Shown: positions 9,793 to 19,006 of the stretch, in pieces
Position numbering within the stretch: position 1 is the stretch's first letter
Layout: the number at the start of each line of letters is the position of its first letter
Origin: Thermoanaerobacterium sp. PSU-2
GTDB taxonomy: Bacteria; Bacillota; Thermoanaerobacteria; Thermoanaerobacterales; Thermoanaerobacteraceae
Length of the DNA: 64,000 nucleotides
Direction of reading: 5' to 3'
Assembly (NCBI RefSeq): GCF_002102475.1
Contig: NZ_MSQD01000003.1
Span: forward strand, 124,001 to 188,000
The notes under the pieces: generated by a model
Databases searched by the model: none
What the model was told of the DNA's origin: nothing
What the model saw: the letters and a program-made list of their open reading frames with translations, nothing else
Position numbers and translations under genes: made by a program

Positions 9793-10743
9793 TTAACTTA
9801 TTCCATAAAATGACACAAACACTGCTATCAAAGTTACTATCCAAAATAAAAATACGACTTTAGTTTCTGACCAACCAGAAAGCTCAAAATGATGATGGAG
9901 AGGGCTCATTTTAAATATTCTTTTACCTGTAAGCCTAAATGACACAACTTGAATTATAACTGACAATGCTTCAGCGACATAAACAATTCCCACCACTACT
10001 AAAATGACAGGCAATTTAGTCATTGTTGCCAAAGCCGCTACAGCTCCACCAATTGCAAGTGAACCTGTATCTCCCATAAACACTTCGGCAGGGTATCTAT
10101 TAAACTTCAAAAATCCAAGAAGTGCACCAGTAATTGCTGCACCAAACACAGTTAACGACGTATTGTTCATAAAAAAGCCTATTAAGGTAAAAAAAGCGGT
10201 AACCATAAAAGATACTCCTGATGCAAGCCCATCCAATCCATCCGTTAGATTAACACTATTTACAGTTCCAACAACTACAAACATTATAAACGGTATGTAA
10301 AAGTAGCCCAAGTCAATTTCTCGCTTCAAAAATGGAACTATTACATCAGTGCCAACTATATTCTTCGAAAAATACGCAAACAAAATAGCTAATGCAAATT
10401 GACCTAAAAGCTTTTGTCTGGCGGTAAGACCTAACGATCTTTTATACCGCACTTTTATGTAGTCATCCAAAAAGCCGATTATTCCATATCCTAATGTTAT
10501 CGTGATTAACAATGCCATGTATTTATCCCATTTTGAAAATACAATATCAGCAATGAGCAAAGAGATAATTATGATTATTCCACCCATTGTAGGGGTTCCA
10601 GCTTTTTTTAGATGCGTCTTAGGTCCATCGCTTCTTACACTTTGACCAAACTTTAATTTAGTTAGCCATGGAATAACAATAGGACCTAATACGACACAAA
10701 TTAAAAAAGAAACAATTGTAGCAAATATCATCTTTTGTATCAT
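9793..10743 (-). CDS. mraY: Phospho-N-acetylmuramoyl-pentapeptide-transferase
   Basis: MraY transfers phospho-MurNAc-pentapeptide to undecaprenyl phosphate, making lipid I in the membrane. The 316-residue protein has about ten membrane segments. Signature stretches are GTPTMGGIIIIIS, FLDDYIKVRYKRSLGLTARQK (aspartates D, D), VNLTDGLDGLASG and MSPLHHHFELSGWSE with the catalytic histidine cluster. Its ATG overlaps the murF stop by four bases (ATGA), indicating translational coupling. Confidence 0.97.
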   Translation of the reverse strand: MIQKMIFATIVSFLICVVLGPIVIPWLTKLKFGQSVRSDGPKTHLKKAGTPTMGGIIIIISLLIADIVFSKWDKYMALLITITLGYGIIGFLDDYIKVRYKRSLGLTARQKLLGQFALAILFAYFSKNIVGTDVIVPFLKREIDLGYFYIPFIMFVVVGTVNSVNLTDGLDGLASGVSFMVTAFFTLIGFFMNNTSLTVFGAAITGALLGFLKFNRYPAEVFMGDTGSLAIGGAVAALATMTKLPVILVVVGIVYVAEALSVIIQVVSFRLTGKRIFKMSPLHHHFELSGWSETKVVFLFWIVTLIAVFVSFYGIS

Positions 10744-12128
10744 TTATAAGCACTCTCCTGCAAAAATTTCACGATTTCCTCCATCTTCATCCCTCTTGAA
10801 CCTTTAACTAAAAAGACATCACTTTCTTTCATAATATTTTTTATGGCATCAATGGCTTCTGCATTATTAGCGCATCTAAAGACATTATCATTGTTCATTC
10901 CTTTTTCTATTGCCCCATCAGCTATTTTTAAAGCATAATCTCCAACTGTTATAAGCACATCAATATCATTTTCTTTTACATATTCCCCAACCTCTCGATG
11001 CGCAATGTCTGCATACTGTCCTAACTCTAACATATTGCCTAACACAGCTACTTTCCTTCTCTCTGTATATCCACCTAAAACTGACAAAGCAGCTTTCATG
11101 GATGAAGGATTTGCATTATACACATCGTTTATAATTTTAATACCTGCTGCATCTATTATATTTAATCTCATATCACTTGGCTGAAACTTAGCCAGTGCTT
11201 TCCTTATATCTTCTTTATTGACATCAAATTTGATTCCTATACAAATTGCCGCTAATGAATTATATATATTGTGTTTTCCTGGTACGTTTAATTCTATGTC
11301 TAATAAATACCCATCTATCAAAACCTTGTATTTTGAAGATTCTTCCTTTAATTCTATGTCAAAGGCCTTGATATCGCCATTATTTATACCGTATGTCACA
11401 AATTTAGGGCCCTTTTTTTCAAGCAATTTTATTAACATATCATCATCTGCATTAATTACGACTGTATCGCCATCTTTAAAATCTTCAATAAGCTCTGATT
11501 TTGCCTTTAATATATTTTCACGGGAACCTAATTTTTCAATATGAGCAACTCCAATATTCGTATATACCGCAACATTAGGAGATGCAATGTTTTTTAACCT
11601 TCTTATTTCGCCAAAACCGCTCATTCCCATTTCAACAACAGCCATATCATGACCATCATTAAGCGTAAATAAGGTAAGGGGCAAGCCGATCTCATTGTTG
11701 AAATTTCCGATTGTCTTTAAGACATTGTACTTCATCGATAAAACATCGTAAATCATGTCCTTAGTCGTAGTTTTTCCACTGCTGCCAGTTACGGCAATAA
11801 ATGGAATATCGAATTTGCTTCTATAATATTTAGCTATCCTGTGCAAAGCGTCTTTTGTGTCTTTGACAAATATAATCGGTTTACTATCGTGTCTGATATA
11901 ATTGATAGACTCTGTAAGGGAAGCAGAACCTACATTTAAGGCATCATCTATGAATTCCTCTCCATTGAACCTTTCACCTTTTAAAGGTATAAACAAATCT
12001 CCAGACTTAATTGTCCTCGAATCGGTGCTTATACCGCTTACGCATACATTTATATCGCCGGATAGTAATTTCCCTTCTGTTGCATCCAATATCTCTTTAA
12101 CTGTTAAAATCAACTTTTTCATCTCCAT
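10740..12128 (-). CDS. murF: UDP-N-acetylmuramoyl-tripeptide--D-alanyl-D-alanine ligase
   Basis: MurF attaches D-Ala-D-Ala to the UDP-MurNAc-tripeptide. The 462-residue protein has an N-terminal substrate domain (STDSRTIKSGDLFIPLKGERFNGEEFI), the P-loop AVTGSSGKTTTKDMIYDVL near residue 115, NDVYNANPSSMKAAL near 335 and VLGNMLELGQYADIAHREVG. It overlaps the end of murE by up to 32 bases. A TTG at 12113 with GGAG 9 nt upstream would give a start resembling other MurF proteins better and is a credible alternative start. Confidence 0.96.
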   Translation of the reverse strand: MEMKKLILTVKEILDATEGKLLSGDINVCVSGISTDSRTIKSGDLFIPLKGERFNGEEFIDDALNVGSASLTESINYIRHDSKPIIFVKDTKDALHRIAKYYRSKFDIPFIAVTGSSGKTTTKDMIYDVLSMKYNVLKTIGNFNNEIGLPLTLFTLNDGHDMAVVEMGMSGFGEIRRLKNIASPNVAVYTNIGVAHIEKLGSRENILKAKSELIEDFKDGDTVVINADDDMLIKLLEKKGPKFVTYGINNGDIKAFDIELKEESSKYKVLIDGYLLDIELNVPGKHNIYNSLAAICIGIKFDVNKEDIRKALAKFQPSDMRLNIIDAAGIKIINDVYNANPSSMKAALSVLGGYTERRKVAVLGNMLELGQYADIAHREVGEYVKENDIDVLITVGDYALKIADGAIEKGMNNDNVFRCANNAEAIDAIKNIMKESDVFLVKGSRGMKMEEIVKFLQESAYK

Positions 12129-13563
12129 TTAATATATCTCTTACTATGTCTCTTTCATCAAAATCTATGACTTTGTCTTTCAATACTTGATATGTTTCAT
12201 GCCCCTTACCAGCTAAAATTACGACGTCATTGTCCTTCGCTATAGATAGTGCGTACTTTATAGCTTCTTTCCTATCTTCTATGATTGTGTAAGGGCATTT
12301 TGTATTTTTAATGCCTTCTTCAATTTCTTGTATTATCTTAATAGGCTCCTCCGACCTTGGATTGTCCGAAGTTATAATTACAAAATCGGCATATTTGCCA
12401 GCGACTTCTCCCATTTTAGGGCGTTTGCCTTTATCTCTGTCGCCGCCACAACCAAAAAGCAATATCTTTTTCCCAGTATTGTATTCTTCAAATGCCTTCA
12501 TTAAATTCTCAAGTCCGTCTGGAGTGTGGGCGTAGTCAATCACTACATTGTAAGGTACATCCAAATCAAGAACTTCAAATCTTCCTTTTATCTTGACATC
12601 CTTAAGTGCCATTTTTACAGACTGAAGCGGTATACCCAATATAAATGCTACCGAAATAGCCGCCAGTGAATTGTATACACTAAATAGCCCCGGTATCTTT
12701 AAAGCTATTTCACTTTTTATATCTTCTATTTGAACAGTAAATTTCGCACCTTTAATATCGTTTTTGATGTCTTTTGCCATTATGTATGCATAGTCTTTTA
12801 TGCCATATGTTACAACTTTAGCATTAGAATTCTCTATCATATACGAAGAATAATCATCATCTATGTTTATCACGCAAGCCATCTTTGCCATCCTGAAAAG
12901 TTTAGCCTTTGCACTAGCATACTCATCCATCGTCTTGTGAAAATCTAAATGATCTTGGGTTAAATTGGTAAAAACAGCTATATCAAATTTACATTCATCT
13001 ACTCTGTTTAACGCCAATGAATGTGAAGAAACTTCCATCACTACGTATTTCACACCTTCATCAACCATGAGCCTAAGGTATCTTTGAAGATCTAATGACT
13101 CTGGAGTAGTCCTCTCTGTTGGATAGACTTTGTCGCCAATCATGTTGTGAATCGTTCCTATCAACCCGACTTTATTGTTCTGGCTTTCCAGTATGGACTT
13201 TATCATGTATGTGACAGAAGTCTTGCCGTTTGTTCCTGTCACGCCTATCATAAAAAGCTGTTTTGAAGGATCACCGTAGTAATTTGATGCGATTTTAGCC
13301 AATGACTTCCTGGCATTTTCTACTTTTATGACGGTGATATCTTTATCTATGGTTATTTCATGTTCAACTACGACGGCAACAGCTCCTCTTTCTACAGCAT
13401 CATTTATGTAATCCGCCCCATCAAACTTAAATCCTTTGATTGCAACAAATAGCGAACCTTCTTTTGAATTCCTGGAATCATAGCAAATTCCTTTTACATC
13501 AACATCGATGTTGCCTTTAACAGTTGTATAATTTACATCCTTTAATATATCCACAAGTCTCAT
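12097..13563 (-). CDS. murE: UDP-MurNAc-tripeptide synthetase (MurE)
   Basis: MurE adds the third stem-peptide residue to UDP-MurNAc-L-Ala-D-Glu. The 488-residue protein shows DVKGICYDSRNSKEGSLFVAIKG, the P-loop VTGTNGKTSVTYMIKSIL near residue 108, TERTTPESLDLQRYL and the C-terminal substrate motif ITSDNPRSEEPIKII. The DNPR motif is the signature of enzymes that use meso-diaminopimelate rather than lysine, so the wall is inferred to contain meso-DAP. A hairpin lies in the 88-base gap upstream. Confidence 0.97.
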   Translation of the reverse strand: MRLVDILKDVNYTTVKGNIDVDVKGICYDSRNSKEGSLFVAIKGFKFDGADYINDAVERGAVAVVVEHEITIDKDITVIKVENARKSLAKIASNYYGDPSKQLFMIGVTGTNGKTSVTYMIKSILESQNNKVGLIGTIHNMIGDKVYPTERTTPESLDLQRYLRLMVDEGVKYVVMEVSSHSLALNRVDECKFDIAVFTNLTQDHLDFHKTMDEYASAKAKLFRMAKMACVINIDDDYSSYMIENSNAKVVTYGIKDYAYIMAKDIKNDIKGAKFTVQIEDIKSEIALKIPGLFSVYNSLAAISVAFILGIPLQSVKMALKDVKIKGRFEVLDLDVPYNVVIDYAHTPDGLENLMKAFEEYNTGKKILLFGCGGDRDKGKRPKMGEVAGKYADFVIITSDNPRSEEPIKIIQEIEEGIKNTKCPYTIIEDRKEAIKYALSIAKDNDVVILAGKGHETYQVLKDKVIDFDERDIVRDILNGDEKVDFNS

Positions 13564-13601
13564 AATAGGCCTCCTAATTCATTATATACATTTAATAGTA
13601 T

Positions 13602-13647
13602 AGCACAATTATGCAGTTTGCATATATCAAAAACTGCATATTGTGCT
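13602..13647 (-). repeat. Long imperfect hairpin between the PBP gene and murE
   Basis: Arms AGCACAATTATGCAGTTT and AAACTGCATATTGTGCT pair over 17 positions with one bulged base around an 11-base loop. It starts a few bases after the PBP stop. No T-run follows on the minus strand, so simple termination is unlikely. A TATACT overlaps its distal end but I find no matching -35 at 17 bp. It may be a processing site or a partial transcription barrier. Confidence 0.7.
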
Positions 13648-13651
13648 TGAA

Positions 13652-15688
13652 TTAATTTTCCAGTGGCCTAAAGTCGACTTCAACAGTTGTTCCTTTATCA
13701 ACTTTTTCACCTTTTTCTGGCTTCTGGCTTACAGCAATACCAGAACCATTGATTTTTATTTTCAGCCCTAAAGAGCTTAAAATGTTACTCGCTTCTGTTA
13801 TAGATCTTCCTTTTAGATCAGGTACATCAACCTTTCCGTTATTATTATATTCATTTAAATACAAGACAATTTGCGAATCTTCTTCTACCATTGCCCCGGG
13901 TTTAGGCATTTGATCTACAACTGTGTTCCCAGTTCCTTCGATGGAAAATTGCAGCTTATCTTTTAACAATGCATTTTGAGCCTCATTCAAGTTCAAATTC
14001 CTTACATCTGGAACTTTTACAAGAGGCTTCACTACAATGCCTTTTGGTTTTACATTTAAGTACGTCAACGTGTCATATAATATGCTTCTTACTACAGGTC
14101 CTGCTAACGCACTGCCAAAATGGGTTTCGGCATTTGGTTCATCAATCACCACAAGCGCTATCACCTTTGGATCTTCTGCAGGTGCAAATCCGACGTATGA
14201 AGCCACGTATTTCCCCGGTGTATATTTTTCTGTAGTGCCTGTTTTTCCTCCAACATCATACCCTTCTATGTAACCTGCCTTGCCTGTGCCTTCGGATACT
14301 ACACTTTCAAGTATCTGCCTCATTGTAGCTGATGTCTTTTCGGATATCACTTGCCTTATTACAGTTGGTTTGAATTCTTTTATAGGTTTCCCATCAGAAT
14401 CGACTATTTCTTTGACTATATGAGGCTCCATCAGTTTTCCGCCATTTACTATCGCTGAAACCGCTCGTATCATTTGAAGTGGCGTAACCGCAATACCCTG
14501 TCCAAACGAGTTTGTAGCAAGCTCTACAGGGCCTACATCTTTTTCTTTCATTACAAGGCCAGGTGCTTCTCCAGGTAATGTTATGCCGGTGGTTTCTCCA
14601 AAGCCAAATTCATGAATGTACTTGTACAATTTGTCTACTCCAAGCCTTTGGGCAATTGTCGCAAAGACAACGTTGCAGGAATTTTGGACTCCTTGTACAA
14701 ATGTTTCGCTGTAATGTGTTGCCCAACAATTTATTCTCTGCCCTGCAACCATGATATATCCAGGGTCATAAAATTGCTCGTTTAACCCAACAACACCTTC
14801 CTCCAATGCTGCTGACGCTGTAACTGTCTTGAAAACTGAGCCAGGTTCGTAAGCATCCGATATAGCCTTATCTCTCCAATTTTTAAACCAATCGCTTTTG
14901 GGACCTGCAAATGGGTTGTTTGGATCGTAATCAGGCCTTGATGCCATGGCTAAAATATCACCTGTCTTAGGATCCATTACGATTGCAACAGCACCTTTTG
15001 TAGGCTTAGTATGTGCATACGCATCATCAAGAGCTTTTTCTGCAAAATGCTGTATGTTTGAATCAATCGTCAAAACAACATTGTAACCATCTATAGGTGG
15101 GATGTATTCTTCTTCACCATTCCCCATTTTCCTGCCTAATGCATCAACTGGCGACGAAATCCTTCCAGGTATTCCTCTTAAATAGCTATCGTACACCGAC
15201 TCGATTCCGTCCAGTCCTTGATTGTCTACACCTGTAAACCCAAGTATGTGGGAAGCTAAATTCTTCTCTGGATAATATCTTTTTGTATCTCCAGATATTA
15301 CAATACAAGATAGATTTAATTTTCTTATCTTGTTAGCCGTATCATCATCAATTCTCCTTGCAATCAATACCTCTTGTACATTCTTGTTGTTTATCTTTTT
15401 AAGGATATCTTCTTTGTCGATTTTTAAAATCTCAGCCAGCTTTGACGCAATTTCATCTTTTTGGCTGTCTTTCACTTCTTTCGGTATTATGCTAACTTTG
15501 TTAGAACTTGCGCTTTCAGCAAGTGCCTTGCCATTTCTGTCTAATATCAAGCCGCGTTTTGGCGTAACTGAAACATCTAATGTCCACTGAGGTATGGCAA
15601 GCTTTTGAAATTCATCGCTTTTTACTATCTGTATCCAAAAAAGCCTAACAATGAGAACGCTAATAATAAGTATAGAAAAAAACAGCAA
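13652..15688 (-). CDS. ftsI: Class B penicillin-binding protein with two PASTA domains (FtsI/SpoVD type)
   Basis: This transpeptidase cross-links septal or spore peptidoglycan with FtsW/SpoVE. From the TTG at 15688 it has 678 residues: one N-terminal membrane helix, a dimerisation domain (TPKRGLILDRNGKALAESA), the transpeptidase with SVFK (Ser284), SCN (337-339) and KTG (481-483), then two C-terminal PASTA repeats (about 553-620 and 620-678). The TTG has a poor ribosome site and removes the basic residues expected before the helix. The frame is open 13 codons further, to an in-frame TAA at 15728-15730, and GGAGGG lies 7 nt before an ATA at 15727. The true start is therefore probably non-canonical. 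Confidence 0.93.
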   Translation of the reverse strand: MLFFSILIISVLIVRLFWIQIVKSDEFQKLAIPQWTLDVSVTPKRGLILDRNGKALAESASSNKVSIIPKEVKDSQKDEIASKLAEILKIDKEDILKKINNKNVQEVLIARRIDDDTANKIRKLNLSCIVISGDTKRYYPEKNLASHILGFTGVDNQGLDGIESVYDSYLRGIPGRISSPVDALGRKMGNGEEEYIPPIDGYNVVLTIDSNIQHFAEKALDDAYAHTKPTKGAVAIVMDPKTGDILAMASRPDYDPNNPFAGPKSDWFKNWRDKAISDAYEPGSVFKTVTASAALEEGVVGLNEQFYDPGYIMVAGQRINCWATHYSETFVQGVQNSCNVVFATIAQRLGVDKLYKYIHEFGFGETTGITLPGEAPGLVMKEKDVGPVELATNSFGQGIAVTPLQMIRAVSAIVNGGKLMEPHIVKEIVDSDGKPIKEFKPTVIRQVISEKTSATMRQILESVVSEGTGKAGYIEGYDVGGKTGTTEKYTPGKYVASYVGFAPAEDPKVIALVVIDEPNAETHFGSALAGPVVRSILYDTLTYLNVKPKGIVVKPLVKVPDVRNLNLNEAQNALLKDKLQFSIEGTGNTVVDQMPKPGAMVEEDSQIVLYLNEYNNNGKVDVPDLKGRSITEASNILSSLGLKIKINGSGIAVSQKPEKGEKVDKGTTVEVDFRPLEN

Positions 15689-15739
15689 AAATAAAATTCT
15701 CTTTTTGGTAGAAATGCTTGGTGATATTTAAAATCCCTC

Positions 15740-16171
15740 CTATCTCACCAGCAGTCCCAAAATCCTTCCCCAAAAAGTCTTATTTTTGTTTTCATCATCT
15801 GTTTTTTTCTCAGCGACTTGATTTTGTTTTCCAACACTCATGTAGACTATCTGCCCTTTATCAGGCTCTACCATTCCTAACTGATTTTTCGCTATTTCTT
15901 CTATCCTCTGCAGATCGCTCATTGAAGCAATTTGGACTTCTAACTGCTGGTTTAACTTTTCTATTTCGCTGGCTTTTGCCTCTACACTGCTTAATGCAAC
16001 AGATTTTTGATATATCAACGCATACCTAAACAAAACGGTAAGGCTTAAAAATCCTACAAAAACTATTACTGCAAGGTTTTTAAGCTTCTTATTCTTTTTG
16101 GGTTTTTTACCTTTGTTTTCTTCATAATACGGCTTTAGATCATAATCGTAATTGTGCTTTTCTAATACCAA
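15740..16171 (-). CDS. ftsL: FtsL-like bitopic division protein
   Basis: The 143-residue protein has a charged cytoplasmic tail very rich in lysine, one transmembrane helix (LAVIVFVGFLSLTVLFRYALI) and an extracytoplasmic leucine-zipper-like coiled coil ending IEEIAKNQLGMVEPDKGQIVYM. This is the FtsL/DivIC-type layout, and the position between rsmH and the class B PBP is the standard ftsL position. It probably bridges DivIB/FtsQ and FtsI/FtsW. Start is TTG with GGGGGAAG about 6 nt upstream. Confidence 0.88.
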   Translation of the reverse strand: MVLEKHNYDYDLKPYYEENKGKKPKKNKKLKNLAVIVFVGFLSLTVLFRYALIYQKSVALSSVEAKASEIEKLNQQLEVQIASMSDLQRIEEIAKNQLGMVEPDKGQIVYMSVGKQNQVAEKKTDDENKNKTFWGRILGLLVR

Positions 16172-16192
16172 TTTATTCTTCCCCCTTATACT

Positions 16193-17125
16193 TTAGAACA
16201 GCAGTTTTTCTGCAACTCTTAGTTTTGCACTTCGAGATCTTGGGTTTACTCTTATTTCATTTTCACTTGGTACAATAGGTTTTTTAGTTATGATCTTTAT
16301 TACTGGTTTTTTCCCACATGTACACGGCAAGTTTTTAGGGCATGTACACGGATCCTCCAGTTTCTTGTAAGTATTTTTTACTATTCGATCTTCCAGCGAG
16401 TGGAATGTTATGATTGCTATTCTTCCTCCCGGATTCATTGCATCTACAAAGTCAGCAATAGCATCTCCAAGCCCTTTTAGCTCTTCATTGACTTCAATCC
16501 TTATAGCTTGAAATGTTCTTTTAGCAGGATGCGGTCCTGTCCTCCTCTTTGATGCAGGTATGGCCTTTTTTATTACGTCTACTAACTCAAATGTAGTCTT
16601 AATAGGTTTTCTCTTTCTCTCCTCAACGATGAACTTTGCAATTCGTTTAGCCCATAGTTCTTCACCATAATCAGAAATTACCTTTGCAATTTCATCTTCT
16701 GAATAATTGTTTACAACGTACTCTGCTGTAATGTCACTTTCTTTGTCCATTCTCATATCAAGTGGGGCATCGTGCATGTAAGAAAATCCCCTTTGTGCCT
16801 CATCTAATTGATATGAAGATACGCCAAGGTCTAATAAAGCACCATCTATGCTCTTAATCCCGCATTTTTTTAATATATCTTTTATATTCTTATAATTGTC
16901 ATGAATATACGTTGCATTATTGAAGTCTTTAAGCCTAATAGATGCAGCCTTTATGGCGTCCATGTCTCTGTCGATTGCGATTAATTTTCCTTTATCAAGC
17001 CGTCTTAATATCTCATATGAATGGCCACCACCGCCTAAAGTTCCATCTACATAAATACCATCAGGCTTAATTTCTAAATATTCAATAGTCTCTTGCAACA
17101 ACACACTTTCATGTTTGAAATCCAT
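16193..17125 (-). CDS. rsmH: 16S rRNA (cytosine-N4)-methyltransferase RsmH
   Basis: RsmH (MraW) methylates N4 of C1402 in 16S rRNA using S-adenosylmethionine. The 310-residue sequence has the SAM-binding [15 protein letters not shown] near residue 30, [23 protein letters not shown] near 100, [20 protein letters not shown] near 215 and [12 protein letters not shown] near 260. A cysteine cluster ([16 protein letters not shown]) lies near the C-terminus. The ATG at 17125 was chosen over GTG 17134 because AAGGTGA sits 5 nt before it. It follows mraZ closely. Confidence 0.97.
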   Translation of the reverse strand: MDFKHESVLLQETIEYLEIKPDGIYVDGTLGGGGHSYEILRRLDKGKLIAIDRDMDAIKAASIRLKDFNNATYIHDNYKNIKDILKKCGIKSIDGALLDLGVSSYQLDEAQRGFSYMHDAPLDMRMDKESDITAEYVVNNYSEDEIAKVISDYGEELWAKRIAKFIVEERKRKPIKTTFELVDVIKKAIPASKRRTGPHPAKRTFQAIRIEVNEELKGLGDAIADFVDAMNPGGRIAIITFHSLEDRIVKNTYKKLEDPCTCPKNLPCTCGKKPVIKIITKKPIVPSENEIRVNPRSRSAKLRVAEKLLF

Positions 17126-17135
17126 AAAAATCACC

Positions 17136-17567
17136 TTATATGTTTAAATCGTCTAAATGCTCTGCAACATCTTCAAAAGAAACATCAATATTATTTGAAT
17201 ATTCCATCCATACTTCTTTACTCCAAATCTCTACTCTTGACGATACCCCAATTATTATGACTTCTTTCTCAATTTTTGCATGTTCTCTCAAGATGTTCGG
17301 TATTAATACTCTTCCCTGCTTGTCTATTTCGCATTCAGTGGCGCCTGCTAAGAAAAATCTGGTAAATGCTCTGGCATCTTTTCTGTTAAGTGGCAATGTC
17401 TTTAGCTTTGCCTCGATATTTGACCATTCTGACAATGAGTAAGCAAAAAGGCAATTGTCAAGCCCTCGCGTCAACACAAATTTATACCCCAGTTCGTCCC
17501 TGAACTTGGCAGGTATAAAAACTCTCCCTTTTTGATCTATTGTATGTTCATATTGCCCCATCAGCAT
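17136..17567 (-). CDS. mraZ: Transcriptional regulator MraZ
   Basis: MraZ is a DNA-binding repressor of its own division/wall operon. The 143-residue protein contains two copies of the AbrB-like MraZ domain: [23 protein letters not shown] at the start and [23 protein letters not shown] near residue 75. The DKGR-type motifs (DQKGR and DKQGR) are conserved. The ATG at 17567 gives the usual family length; a GTG at 17576 is also in frame. It is the first gene of the cluster, and four matching operator repeats lie just upstream. Confidence 0.96.
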   Translation of the reverse strand: MLMGQYEHTIDQKGRVFIPAKFRDELGYKFVLTRGLDNCLFAYSLSEWSNIEAKLKTLPLNRKDARAFTRFFLAGATECEIDKQGRVLIPNILREHAKIEKEVIIIGVSSRVEIWSKEVWMEYSNNIDVSFEDVAEHLDDLNI

Positions 17568-17587
17568 ACCGAACACCCATTTCTATT

Positions 17588-17622
17588 GCACTTCTAACCA
17601 CTTTGCACCACTTTAAACCACT
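17588..17622 (-). promoter_or_regulatory. MraZ operator: four direct repeats at 10-bp spacing
   Basis: On the minus strand AGTGG occurs at 17622-17618, 17612-17608 and 17602-17598, with a degenerate AGTGC at 17592-17588, each exactly 10 bp apart. MraZ in other bacteria binds three or four TGGGN/GTGGN-type repeats with this spacing. They lie between the -10 box and the mraZ start, so bound MraZ should block transcription. Confidence 0.85.
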
Positions 17623-17632
17623 TATTATGTTT

Positions 17633-17661
17633 ATTCTATATAAAACTCAAAAATCCTTCAA
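17633..17661 (-). promoter_or_regulatory. Promoter of the mraZ-ftsZ operon
   Basis: TTGAAG (17656-17661) and TAGAAT (17633-17638) are separated by 17 bp, a sigma-A-type arrangement, directly upstream of the MraZ repeats. Confidence 0.7.
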
Positions 17662-17687
17662 TAAATTAAAATTTTTTTCACAAAAAA

Positions 17688-17708
17688 ATAACGAGTATGA
17701 CTCGTTAT
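17688..17708 (-). terminator. Terminator after the M16 peptidase pair
   Basis: ATAACGAGT and ACTCGTTAT form a perfect 9-bp stem with a 3-base loop, followed on the minus strand by TTTTTTTG. It ends the ymfF-ymfH operon before the mraZ promoter. Confidence 0.85.
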
Positions 17709-17724
17709 CAAAAACTATAACATA

Positions 17725-18993
17725 TTATGGCTTTACAACAGATAATACACAGTTATCTTCATTAAAATGCGTCTTAAATCTATTTAGTACATCATCAGGA
17801 GTTATATCTTCTATGACAGATGTAAAATCCAAGATATTAATGTCTTTCATGTAGTACGATATAAAGTTGTGTGCAATACTTTCAACAGAATTAAATGATT
17901 TTACAAATCGGCCAAGTATCTTTTTCTTAATTCTATAGAAATCACCGTCATCCACTTTATTGATGGATGAAATTTTAGCTATAAGAGCCTTTTTCACAGC
18001 TTCAGGATCTACAGATTGACCACCTATTATAGAGTAACCATGATCTACTTCACCTACGTACTCTACATCAAAAGTTGTATCAATAAGTCCATCATTATAA
18101 AGTTTTTCATACAAGTCGGAGCTTCTACCGGCTAAAATCTCTAAGCAAATCTGTGTAGTTATGTCCTTTTTAAGTAATCTCTTTCCTCCATAACCTATGT
18201 CATTGTCTTTAAATCCAATATTAAATAGCGGCATCGAAACAGACATCTTCTGTTCTACGTAATTCTTGTTTATTTTAGTCGGCTCATCAGGATAAATGCG
18301 CTTTATCTCTCCATTTCTTTTTTCTGTTTTAACACTATCATTTACGATTTCTGCAACTTTATCCACGTCAACATCGCCAACTGCGAATAAAACCATGTTT
18401 GATGGATGATAAAATGTATTGTAGCATTTATACAAGATGTCTTTGTCGATTCTTGATATAGATTCAATTGTACCTGCAATATCTATTTTTACGGGATGTT
18501 GGCGGTACAATCCGCCTAACATATTGAAAAAGAGCCTCCAAGACGGATCGTCATCGTACATGCGAATTTCTTGGGCTATTATGCCTTTTTCCTTTTCTAC
18601 ATTTTCATCTGTAAAATAAGGCCTTTGGACAAAATCCAAGAGAAGTTTTAAATTGCTGTAAAAATTGTCTGTGCATGAAAACAAATAAGCAGTAGTTGTA
18701 AAATTCGTATAAGCATTTGCAGAAGCTCCATTCTTAGAAAACTCCTCAAATACGCTTCCACTTTCTTCTTCAAACATCTTATGCTCTAAAAAATGTGCAA
18801 TACCATCTGGCACATGTGTAGGTTCACTTTCACCGGGAATTATAAATTCTCTATCATTAGAACCATAATGAGTTGCAAACATTGCATACTGTTTTATAAA
18901 ACCTTTCTTAGGCATTACAAAGACATTTAATCCACTTTCATGCTCATATTTATACATTTTCTCTTTTATTAAGTCATTAAATACTTCCATCAT
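17725..18993 (-). CDS. M16 family zinc peptidase (YmfH-like)
   Basis: This 422-residue insulinase-fold protein keeps the inverted zinc motif HFLEH (in DGIAHFLEHKMFEE, near residue 70) and a downstream glutamate in EKEKGIIAQEIRMYDDD, so it should be the catalytic subunit. Two M16 half-domains are present. The neighbouring gene encodes an M16 homologue without the motif, matching the YmfF/YmfH pair of Bacillus and the heterodimeric M16B peptidases. The substrate is unknown. ATG at 18993 or 18990; a GAGGAG site precedes both. Confidence 0.9.
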   Translation of the reverse strand: MMEVFNDLIKEKMYKYEHESGLNVFVMPKKGFIKQYAMFATHYGSNDREFIIPGESEPTHVPDGIAHFLEHKMFEEESGSVFEEFSKNGASANAYTNFTTTAYLFSCTDNFYSNLKLLLDFVQRPYFTDENVEKEKGIIAQEIRMYDDDPSWRLFFNMLGGLYRQHPVKIDIAGTIESISRIDKDILYKCYNTFYHPSNMVLFAVGDVDVDKVAEIVNDSVKTEKRNGEIKRIYPDEPTKINKNYVEQKMSVSMPLFNIGFKDNDIGYGGKRLLKKDITTQICLEILAGRSSDLYEKLYNDGLIDTTFDVEYVGEVDHGYSIIGGQSVDPEAVKKALIAKISSINKVDDGDFYRIKKKILGRFVKSFNSVESIAHNFISYYMKDINILDFTSVIEDITPDDVLNRFKTHFNEDNCVLSVVKP

Positions 18994-19006
18994 CTCATAT
19001 CACTCC

